Below the pieces are notes generated by a model. It made no database searches. It saw nothing but the letters and a program-made list of their open reading frames with translations, and was not told the origin of the DNA. From SLRI01 sp964460465 (GTDB taxonomy: Bacteria; Pseudomonadota; Alphaproteobacteria; Geminicoccales; Geminicoccaceae), in the NCBI GenBank assembly GCA_964460465.1, contig CAYWSB010000009.1, positions 1 through 64,000 of the forward strand: a DNA stretch of 64,000 nt, in the 5' to 3' direction. Position numbers and translations under genes: made by a program. Within the stretch, counting starts at the first letter, position 1. Each line of letters starts with the position of its first letter. This document shows, in pieces, positions 8,587 to 15,830 of this stretch.

Positions 8587-10197
8587 TCAGCCGGCAAGGT
8601 CGCTCGGGCTGCGGAAGACGCCGTCGAGCAGGAGCTTGTAGGTGATGGCTTCCTGCAGCGCGTTGTAGGAGGCGTCGATGATGTTGGGCGAGACGCCGAT
8701 GGTCTGCCACACTTGGCCCTTGTCGTCGGCGGATTCGATGATCACGCGGGTGACCGCGGCGGTGCCGCTTTCGGGCGAGAGGATGCGCACCTTGTAGTCG
8801 ACCAGCTCCATGTGCTCGAGCGAGGGGTAGGTGGGGGCCAGCGCCTCGCGGAGGGCGTGGTCGAGGGCGTTCACCGGGCCGTTGCCTTCCGCGACCTTGT
8901 AGAAGTCGCGGCCCTGGACCTTGACCTTGATGGTGGCCTCGGACTGGGTGACGAGCTTGCCCACGGCGTTGAACCGGCGCTCGTCGATGACCCGGAAGCT
9001 CAAGAGCTCGAAGGCGTCGCTGATGAGGCCCAGGCCGCGGCGGACCAGGAGCTCGAAGCTGGCCGAGGCGCCGTCATAGGTGAATCCCCGGGCCTCGCGC
9101 TCCTTGATGGTCGCCAGGAGCTCGGCCAGGGCCTCGGGCGAGGGCTCGACCTCGAGGCCCATGTCGGCGAAGCGCTGCAGGAGGTTGGCACGGCCGGCCT
9201 GGTCGGAGACCAGGACGTCGCGCTGGTTGCCGACGAGCCTGGGGTCGATGTGCTCGTAGAAGCCCGGGTCCTTCAGCACCGCCGAGGCGTGCAGGCCGCC
9301 CTTGTGGGCGAAGGCGTTGGCGCCGACATAGGGGGCGCCGCGATGGGGCGTGCGGTTGAGGCGCTCGTCGAAGCCGCGGCTCAGGGCGGTCAGCCGCGTC
9401 ATCGCCTCGTCGGTGACGCCCACGTCGTAGCCGAGCTTGAGCTTGAGGGTCGGGATCAGCGAGACGAGGTTGGCGTTGCCGCAGCGCTCGCCCAGGCCGT
9501 TGAGCGTGCCCTGGACCTGTCGCGCGCCCTCGCGGATGGCCATGAGCGTGTTCGCCGCCGCATTGCCGGTGTCGTCGTGGGTGTGGATGCCGAGCCGGTC
9601 CACCGGCACCTTGCGGGCGACCTCCCCGACGATGCGCGCCACCTCGTGCGGCAGGGTGCCACCATTGGTGTCGCAGAGCACCACCCAGTGGGCACCGCCG
9701 GCGAGCGCCGCCTCGAGACAGGCCAGTGCGTAGGCGGGATCGGCCTTGAAGCCGTCGAAGAAGTGCTCGGCGTCGAGCATCACCTCGGGGGCGTGCAACA
9801 GGCTTTCGCGGATGCTCTCCTCGATCATCCGCAGGTTCTCGTCGCCGTCGACGCCGAGCGCCCCCTCGGCGTGGCGGCGCGAGCTCTTGCCGACCAGCGT
9901 GATGACATCGACACCGGCCTGGAACAGCGGCTGCAGGCCCGGGTCGTTGGCAGCCGAGCGGCCGGCCCGCCTCGTCATGCCGAAGGCGCAGAAGCGGGCC
10001 CTGGCGAGGCCCGGCCGGTCGTTGAAGAAGGCGTCGTCGGTGGGGTTGGCACCCGGCCAGCCGCCCTCGATGTAGTCGATGCCGAGGGCATCCAGGTCGG
10101 CCGCGATGGCGCGCTTGTCGGCCGGGCTGAACGAGACGCCCTGGGTCTGCGCCCCGTCGCGCAGCGTGGTGTCGTAGAGATAGATCCGCTCGGCCAT
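8587..10197 (-). CDS. cimA: (R)-citramalate synthase
   Basis: A 536-residue DRE-TIM metallolyase. It starts IYLYDTTLRDGAQTQGVSFS with the catalytic Arg-Asp pair, then has the barrel motifs IEGGWPGANPTD, LCDTNGG and HTHDDTGNAAANTL, whose histidines bind the divalent metal. The C-terminal LeuA-type regulatory domain (about residues 370-530) ends in KLLLDG. It condenses pyruvate and acetyl-CoA to citramalate for isoleucine synthesis. The length and the GGWPG motif favour CimA over LeuA or homocitrate synthase. Its ATG overlaps the cysS stop by one base, so coupling is likely. Confidence 0.9.
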   Translation of the reverse strand: MAERIYLYDTTLRDGAQTQGVSFSPADKRAIAADLDALGIDYIEGGWPGANPTDDAFFNDRPGLARARFCAFGMTRRAGRSAANDPGLQPLFQAGVDVITLVGKSSRRHAEGALGVDGDENLRMIEESIRESLLHAPEVMLDAEHFFDGFKADPAYALACLEAALAGGAHWVVLCDTNGGTLPHEVARIVGEVARKVPVDRLGIHTHDDTGNAAANTLMAIREGARQVQGTLNGLGERCGNANLVSLIPTLKLKLGYDVGVTDEAMTRLTALSRGFDERLNRTPHRGAPYVGANAFAHKGGLHASAVLKDPGFYEHIDPRLVGNQRDVLVSDQAGRANLLQRFADMGLEVEPSPEALAELLATIKEREARGFTYDGASASFELLVRRGLGLISDAFELLSFRVIDERRFNAVGKLVTQSEATIKVKVQGRDFYKVAEGNGPVNALDHALREALAPTYPSLEHMELVDYKVRILSPESGTAAVTRVIIESADDKGQVWQTIGVSPNIIDASYNALQEAITYKLLLDGVFRSPSDLAG

Positions 10198-11555
10198 CAG
10201 CTCTTGCGCCAAGTGGTGCCGCCCGGACCGTCCTCGAGGATGATCCCCTCGGCGGCGAGGCGATCGCGGATCGCGTCCGCCTTCTCGAAATCCCGGGCCT
10301 TGCGCGCGGCGAGGCGGTCCTGGATCAGCGCCTCGATCCGGGCGGCGTCCTCCCCTGCCCCGCCCTCGAGCCAGGCCTTGGGCGACGCCTGCAACAGGCC
10401 GAGCAACGCGGCCGAGGCCCGAAGGCGGGCGGCGAGCGCCGGGGCCCGGTCGTGCCGCGCCCGGTTCAGCTCGCCCAGGAGCTCGTGCAGCACGGCGAGT
10501 GCCCTGGGCGTGTTGAGATCGTCCTCGAGCGCCTCGACGAGCTCGGGATCGGGGGCCGCAGCGACGCCGGTGCCGGCGCGGCCGAGGGCACCGTAGAAGC
10601 GGTCGAGCTGGGTCTTGGCCTCGCGGAAGCCGTCCTCGCTGCAGTCGATGGGGGCGCGGTAGTGGGCGCCCAGCATCCAGAGCCGGATCGCCTCGCCCGG
10701 CACCACGGCAAGTGCCTCGTCGAGCCTGAGCACGTTGCCGAGCGATTTCGACATCTTCTGGCCGCGCATGTCGACGAAGCCGTTGTGGAGCCAGAAGCCG
10801 GCCATGGTGTCGAGGCCGTGGGCGCAGCAGGTCTGGGCGATCTCGTTCTCGTGGTGCGGGAAGATCAGGTCCAGCCCGCCGCCGTGGATGTCGAAGGGCA
10901 CGCCCAGGTGCTGCTCCGCCATCGCCGAGCACTCGATGTGCCAGCCCGGCCGGCCGCGGCCCCAGGGGCTGTCCCAGCCGGGCTCGTCAGCGGCGGCCGG
11001 CTTCCAGAGGACGAAGTCGGCGGGATCCCGCTTGTAGGGGGCGACCTCGATTCTGGCGCCGGCGATCTGGTCGTCGCGGTTGCGGCGGGAGAGCCGACCG
11101 TAGCCCGGCATGGACGGCGTGTGGAAGAGGACGTGGCCCTCGGCCACGTAGGCATGGCCGGTCTCGATCAGCCGGGCGACCAGCGCCACCATCTCCGGGA
11201 TGTGCCCGGTGGCCCGTGGCTGGGCGGTGGGTTCCAGGCAACCGAGTGCCGCCGCGTCCTCGAGAAACGCGGCCGTGGTCCTGGCGGTGAGTGCCTCGAT
11301 CGGCTCGCCGTTGGCCCGCGCCTGGGCGATGATCTTGTCGTCGACGTCAGTGATGTTCCGGACGTAGGTGACCCGCGGATAGAGGTGGTCCAGCAGGCGG
11401 AAGAGGACGTCGAAGACGATCAGCGGCCGGGCGTTGCCGATGTGGATGCGCTGGTAGACGGTGGGCCCGCAGACATAGAGGCGGACATGGTCGGGCTCGA
11501 GAGGCTCGAAGCGCTCCTTGTTGCGCGTCAGCGTGTTGTGCAGCAGCAGGGGCAA
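10197..11555 (-). CDS. cysS: Cysteinyl-tRNA synthetase
   Basis: A 452-residue class I aminoacyl-tRNA synthetase that charges tRNA-Cys. The HIGH motif is HIGN (residues 38-41) and the KMSKS loop is KMSKS at 267-271. The zinc site that selects cysteine is complete: Cys29, Cys209, His234 and Glu238 (FPHHENE). The C-terminal anticodon-binding and DALR region is present, ending RDRLAAEGIILEDGP. Length is normal. The gene sits between gltX2 (30 bp upstream) and cimA (1-nt overlap). Confidence 0.96.
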   Translation of the reverse strand: MPLLLHNTLTRNKERFEPLEPDHVRLYVCGPTVYQRIHIGNARPLIVFDVLFRLLDHLYPRVTYVRNITDVDDKIIAQARANGEPIEALTARTTAAFLEDAAALGCLEPTAQPRATGHIPEMVALVARLIETGHAYVAEGHVLFHTPSMPGYGRLSRRNRDDQIAGARIEVAPYKRDPADFVLWKPAAADEPGWDSPWGRGRPGWHIECSAMAEQHLGVPFDIHGGGLDLIFPHHENEIAQTCCAHGLDTMAGFWLHNGFVDMRGQKMSKSLGNVLRLDEALAVVPGEAIRLWMLGAHYRAPIDCSEDGFREAKTQLDRFYGALGRAGTGVAAAPDPELVEALEDDLNTPRALAVLHELLGELNRARHDRAPALAARLRASAALLGLLQASPKAWLEGGAGEDAARIEALIQDRLAARKARDFEKADAIRDRLAAEGIILEDGPGGTTWRKS

Positions 11556-11585
11556 GATCGTGGCAGTCCGATGAACGAGGCGGTG

Positions 11586-12917
11586 TCAGGCGGTTTCGCC
11601 GAGCAGCCGGCGGCGGGTTCGCTCGCGGCCGAGGAGCGGTAGCAGATCGGCCAGTTTCGGTCCATCGTCACGGCCGGTCAGCGCCAGGCGGAGGGGGTGG
11701 AAGAGGGTCCTGCCCTTGCGGCCGGTGGCCTGCTTGACGCCATCGAGCCAGACGGCGGCCGCTGCGGCGTCGTCCAGATCTTCCGGCAGGAGACCGGCCG
11801 CCTCTGCCAGAAAGGCGGCGTCCTCGATGACCGGTTGCAGCGGCTCGCGCACCAGCCGCCGCCAGGCGATCAGCTCGGCCGGCGACGCAGCGTTCTGCCG
11901 CAGGCAGTGCCACTCCGCCGCGGTGAGATCGGCGAGACCATCCCGCTGGCGCGCTTCCTCGAGCGGCAGGGACTGAAAGACGGCGGCACTGGTGCGAAAA
12001 ATCCGCTCGTCATCGAGAACCGCGCTGGTCCGACCGAGTCGGCCGAGATCGAATCCCGCGATCAGCGCCTCGATGGTCGTGTCAGGCGGCCATTGGCGGT
12101 CGGTGCCGAGGGCGGCCAGGACGAGGCGGATGGCGTGCGGCTCGATGCCGGCGGCCCGGTAGTCGGCGAGGCTCCCGGCGCCGGCCCGTTTGGCCAGCGG
12201 CGCCCCGCCGGGGCCGGTCACCAGCGGCAGGTGCGCCAGGGCCGGCGGCGCGGCTCCGAGTGCCCGGAAAAGCTCGCGCTGGACCGCGGTGTTGGTGCGG
12301 TGGTCGTCGCCACGGATGATGTGCGTCACCCCCAGCTCGATGTCGTCGACGACCGAGGCGAGCGTGTAGGTGACGCCGCCGTCGGCCTTGACCAGCACCG
12401 GGTCGCTCAGGCTGCCGCCCGGGATCACAACCTCGCCCTGGACGAGGTCGGTCCATCGGGCGGGTGCGCCCGAGAGGCGCAGCCGCCAGTGCGGCGTCCG
12501 GCCCCGGGCCTCGCACGCGGCGCGCTCGGCGTCGGTCAGGGCCAGCGAGGCTCGGTCGTAGACGGGCGGCAAGCCCCGTGCGCGGGCGGCAGCGCGCGCG
12601 GCGGCGAGCTCTTCCGGCGTCTCGTAGGCAGGATAGACGTGCCCCGCCGCCCGCAGGCGGGCCAGGGCCGCTTCGTACGAGGCGTTGCGGTCGCTCTGCC
12701 GGTGGCGCTCGTCCCAATCGATGCCGAGCCAGGCGAGGTCGTGCTCGATGGCGGCGGCGAAGGCTTCGGTCGAGCGCTCGCGGTCGGTGTCGTCGAGCCG
12801 CAGGACCACCCGGCCGCCGTGGTGCCGGGCGAACAGCCAGTTGACCAGGGCAACGCGGGCGTTGCCGAGATGGAGCCGGCCCGTGGGGCTCGGGGCGAAG
12901 CGGACGACCGGGGACAT
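11586..12917 (-). CDS. gltX: Glutamyl-tRNA synthetase paralogue (divergent GluRS2)
   Basis: A 443-residue class I synthetase of the GlnRS/GluRS family. It has FAPSPTGRLHLGNAR (HIGH-type motif HLGN), DDTDRERST and HIIRGDDHRTNTAVQ. The KMSKS loop is altered to LAKRAGAGS where the window's other GluRS has KLSKRHGALG. It lacks a recognisable Cys-rich zinc site. Alphaproteobacteria often encode two GluRSs, one of which can preferentially charge tRNA-Gln for the transamidation route. The role of this copy is inferred and not proven. It lies 30 bp upstream of cysS and 48 bp downstream of the tyrosine-kinase gene. Confidence 0.9.
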   Translation of the reverse strand: MSPVVRFAPSPTGRLHLGNARVALVNWLFARHHGGRVVLRLDDTDRERSTEAFAAAIEHDLAWLGIDWDERHRQSDRNASYEAALARLRAAGHVYPAYETPEELAAARAAARARGLPPVYDRASLALTDAERAACEARGRTPHWRLRLSGAPARWTDLVQGEVVIPGGSLSDPVLVKADGGVTYTLASVVDDIELGVTHIIRGDDHRTNTAVQRELFRALGAAPPALAHLPLVTGPGGAPLAKRAGAGSLADYRAAGIEPHAIRLVLAALGTDRQWPPDTTIEALIAGFDLGRLGRTSAVLDDERIFRTSAAVFQSLPLEEARQRDGLADLTAAEWHCLRQNAASPAELIAWRRLVREPLQPVIEDAAFLAEAAGLLPEDLDDAAAAAVWLDGVKQATGRKGRTLFHPLRLALTGRDDGPKLADLLPLLGRERTRRRLLGETA

Positions 12918-12965
12918 GGCGACGCCAGGACAGCGGGACGTGGGCCCGGCGCGGCGGCGCGCGTC

Positions 12966-15221
12966 TCAGGCCTCGCTGTAATACCGGCTGAGCCTGCGGC
13001 GCACCAGCCGCGAATCGGCGGCACCCAGGGGGACGGCGACATCCGGGTCGGCCATGGTCAGCACGGTGCCCAGCACCTTGTCGGCCACGCCGTCGAGCTG
13101 CGCCAGGGCATGCGCCGCCACGGCCCGCTGCGTGCCCTGCCAGCGGACGAGGAAGAGGATGCCGTCGCACAACGGTGCCATGACGCGCGCATCGGTGACG
13201 GCGAGCACCGGCGGGCTGTCGACCAGCACGAGGTCGAAATGCCGGCGCGCCTCGTCGAGCAGGACGCCGAGCGCCTTGGGTCCCAGGAGCCGCGTCGGCT
13301 GGGCCACGCGGGCGCTGCCGGGAATGACGGCGAGCCCGGTCTCCGGGTCCTCCTGCAGAACCTCCTCGGCGTCGCGCTCGCCCTTGAGGATCTCGACGAG
13401 GCCCATGGGCGCCTCGAGGCCGAGCAGCTCCGCCAGCCGGGGCCGCCTGAGGTCGGCGTCGATCAGGAGGACCCGCAGGCCCTCGCTGGCCGCGAGGCGC
13501 GCCAGGGCGACGGTGGTGGTCGACTTGCCCTCGCCGGGTGCCGCCGACGTCAGGAGGACCACCCGTCCGTCGCCACGCTGGCCAGGCACGGTGTCGGGCC
13601 GGGCGAAGCTCAGCTCGGCGACGAGCGTTCGCAGCGCTTCGGCGAACCGCGAGCAGGGCCGCGCCAGCGGCAGGTCGATGAGCGGCGTGTCGCCGCGCCG
13701 GCTGCGGCGGACGAGCGGCAGGCAGCCGATGCAGCGATGCTGGAGCCCGTGCTCGGCGCTGCGTTGCGTGCGAAAGCCGCGATCCAGCTGCTCGAGCAGG
13801 AAGACGAGCAGGAGGCCGGTGCCGAGCGAGGCCGCGGAGAACAGGCCGAAAACCACCGCCGGCTGGGGGAAGGACGGGCGCTGCGGCGGGGTGGCCTCGG
13901 AGATCAGCCGCGCGTCCGGGCGCTGGACCCCGATGCGATCGGCCAGGCTCTGCTGGCGGGCGAGATAGGTCTCGTGCTGGCGCCGCGCCTGCTCGACCGC
14001 CCGCTCCAGCCGCTGGATGCCGGCCTCGGTCTCGCTCTGCGCGATGCTCTGCGCCTTGATCGCCTCGAGCTCGCGCAGGAGTGCCGCCTCGCGGGCGCGG
14101 GCCGCCTGTATCTCCGCCTCGACGGTGCCGACCAGCGCCTGCTGCTCGGCCTCGATGCGGCGCTCGAGCTCGCGCCGCTCGGCGCGGACGTTGAGGATCT
14201 GCGGATGGCGGGCGCCGTAGAGGGTGGCCAGTTCCGCCTCGCGCCGGGTGGTCTGGTTCTTCAGCGCATAGAGATTCTGCAGGACGGCGGAGCCACCCAG
14301 CTCCTCGAACGCGAGGTCGCTGCCGCCGCGCGCGAGGACCGCCTGGACCCGGCGCAGCCGCGTCTCGCGCGCCGCGCGATCGGCAGCGGCGGCCGCCACG
14401 TCACGCCGCAGCGTGTTGATGCCCAACGCATCGGTGGTGAGGGCCTCGCCCTGGTCCCGCTGCGCGCTGGCACGGAAGGCGGCGAGGTCCGCCTCCGCGC
14501 GCTCGAGGGCGGCGCTGCTCTCGGCCATGGCCTGCTCGAGCCAAGCGCTCGCCCCGCCGGCGGCCGCGGCCTTGGCGTCGCGCCGGCTGGCAATGTAGCG
14601 CTCGGCGACGCCGTTGGCGACCCGGGCCGCCATGCCGGGTTGGCTGCTCCGGAAGGAGACCCGGATCACGTGCGTCTGGCCTTCGCGATCGACCGCCAGG
14701 CGGGCGAGAAAGCTGTCGACCAGAGCCGCCGGGTCGTCGGCTCCGGCGGTCGCCTCGGCGACGCCGAGGCTGATGGCGACCCGCTCGGCCGGGTCGAGCG
14801 TACGGTAGAGCTCCGGCTCGTGGTGAAGCCCGAGCGCCTCGATCACCTCCCGGGCCATGCTCCGCGAGGCGAGATAGGTGACCTGGCTGAGGATCGCGGC
14901 ATTGTCGTCGGCGATGCCGGCGGCGGCGAGCACGTTGTCCTCGGGCGGCTCGCGGCGTGGCTCGATCATCAGCTGCGCGGTGGCGACGTAGACCGGATCG
15001 AGGATGGCCAGCGTCGCCACGGCGAGGCCGGCGCCGATGCCGAGGCAGCCGAGCAGCAGCAGCGCATAGCGTCGCAGGATGTCGAGGAGGTCGGGCAGGG
15101 TGAGCTCGCCCGGTGGTGCCATGGGCCGGCCTTCGGCTCGCGCCAGCGGCGCCGCGCGCGCCGGCGGCGGCTGGCCTGCGGCCATGTCCGACGGCGCCGG
15201 ACGGGTCGAGGCCGTACTCAA
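12966..15221 (-). CDS. Exopolysaccharide chain-length/tyrosine autokinase (Wzc/ExoP-like)
   Basis: A 751-residue inner-membrane protein. An N-terminal Wzz domain has a first TM segment near residues 50-75 (LLLLGCLGIGAGLAVATLAIL). A long periplasmic coiled coil rich in Arg/Glu/Ala spans about 190-430 and a second TM lies near 470-490. The cytoplasmic BY-kinase domain has Walker A SAAPGEGKSTTT (559-570), Walker A' LLIDADLRRP and Walker B LVLVDSPP. These proteins control polymerisation and export of polysaccharide. The C-terminal tail is short with only two tyrosines (RYYSEA), unlike the Tyr cluster of E. coli Wzc. The start shown is a TTG overlapping the upstream stop; the ATG at 15185 is an alternative. 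Confidence 0.88.
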   Translation of the reverse strand: MSTASTRPAPSDMAAGQPPPARAAPLARAEGRPMAPPGELTLPDLLDILRRYALLLLGCLGIGAGLAVATLAILDPVYVATAQLMIEPRREPPEDNVLAAAGIADDNAAILSQVTYLASRSMAREVIEALGLHHEPELYRTLDPAERVAISLGVAEATAGADDPAALVDSFLARLAVDREGQTHVIRVSFRSSQPGMAARVANGVAERYIASRRDAKAAAAGGASAWLEQAMAESSAALERAEADLAAFRASAQRDQGEALTTDALGINTLRRDVAAAAADRAARETRLRRVQAVLARGGSDLAFEELGGSAVLQNLYALKNQTTRREAELATLYGARHPQILNVRAERRELERRIEAEQQALVGTVEAEIQAARAREAALLRELEAIKAQSIAQSETEAGIQRLERAVEQARRQHETYLARQQSLADRIGVQRPDARLISEATPPQRPSFPQPAVVFGLFSAASLGTGLLLVFLLEQLDRGFRTQRSAEHGLQHRCIGCLPLVRRSRRGDTPLIDLPLARPCSRFAEALRTLVAELSFARPDTVPGQRGDGRVVLLTSAAPGEGKSTTTVALARLAASEGLRVLLIDADLRRPRLAELLGLEAPMGLVEILKGERDAEEVLQEDPETGLAVIPGSARVAQPTRLLGPKALGVLLDEARRHFDLVLVDSPPVLAVTDARVMAPLCDGILFLVRWQGTQRAVAAHALAQLDGVADKVLGTVLTMADPDVAVPLGAADSRLVRRRLSRYYSEA

Positions 15222-15739
15222 GGCAGGGCGACCGTGGCGGCCGGCCCCGGCAGCAGCGGCAGCTGCTCGAAGCCCATGATGTCGATCCGCAGCGGCGGGC
15301 TGGTCGCATCCACGAGCACGCGCGGCAGCGGTGCGGCCGGGGCTCCGGGATCGCCGTCAGCAGCCAGGGTGGCGACAGCCGCCGGCGCGAAGGCGACACC
15401 GAAGGGACCGCGCTTCAGGCCGGCCAGGGCCTCGTCGAGCACAGCCGCCGGCTGGCCGGACGCGGCGGCCGCCGGCGCCGGCGCCGGTCGGAGCGGCTGG
15501 TGGACCGGCAAGGCGTGGAGATCGGCGCGGGTCGGCCCGGCACTCGCGCCTTCGGCGGCCGCGTGGAACACGGCGACCGGCTGGCGGGTGCCCAGGAGCG
15601 CGGCCGCGCCGGTGAAGAGGGTGGCACCGATGACGAGCACCGCGAGCACGGCGAGCGGGCGGCCGCAACCGGCGAGACAACGACGGCTCGTCGGCGACAC
15701 GGCGTTGGCGAGGCCCGCGAGCCACGTGCCGGGTTGCAT
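15218..15739 (-). CDS. Hypothetical single-pass membrane protein upstream of tyrosine kinase
   Basis: A 173-residue protein with a short cytoplasmic head, one hydrophobic segment (about residues 27-50, PLAVLAVLVIGATLFTGAAALL) and a long Ala/Pro-rich predicted periplasmic part. No family is recognised. A ribosome binding site (AGAGGGAG on the coding strand) precedes the ATG, and a strong promoter-like element lies 40 nt further upstream. Its stop overlaps the kinase start by four bases, so it is probably an accessory partner of the Wzc-like protein. This is inferred from position only. Confidence 0.7.
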   Translation of the reverse strand: MQPGTWLAGLANAVSPTSRRCLAGCGRPLAVLAVLVIGATLFTGAAALLGTRQPVAVFHAAAEGASAGPTRADLHALPVHQPLRPAPAPAAAASGQPAAVLDEALAGLKRGPFGVAFAPAAVATLAADGDPGAPAAPLPRVLVDATSPPLRIDIMGFEQLPLLPGPAATVALP

Positions 15740-15776
15740 CGCTCGTGCTCCCTCTGGTTAATCGGATGCAAGCATA

Positions 15777-15804
15777 ATTCTATCATAGATTGATATGTTT
15801 TCAA
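15777..15804 (-). promoter_or_regulatory. Sigma-70-type promoter for the polysaccharide kinase operon
   Basis: On the minus strand TTGAAA (15804-15799) is followed after 16 nt by TAGAAT (15782-15777), each one mismatch from the vegetative consensus. The element sits in a strikingly AT-rich patch (about 15765-15802) in otherwise GC-rich DNA, 38 nt upstream of the ATG at 15739. It is the best housekeeping-type promoter I found in the window. Confidence 0.7.
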
Positions 15805-15830
15805 CCGGCTCGACCGCAAGGGAGCCGGGT

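Noticed and set aside
4419..8645. A 1408-residue plus-strand open frame
   Set aside because: It runs antisense to the PAS-GGDEF-EAL gene and trmJ and out of frame with the MetF-like gene. Its composition is the Arg/Gly/Ala/Pro-rich pattern of high-GC shadow frames and no domain is visible.
11697..15761. A 1354-residue plus-strand open frame
   Set aside because: Antisense to gltX2, the Wzc-like kinase and its partner, all with clear motifs on the minus strand. Shadow frame.
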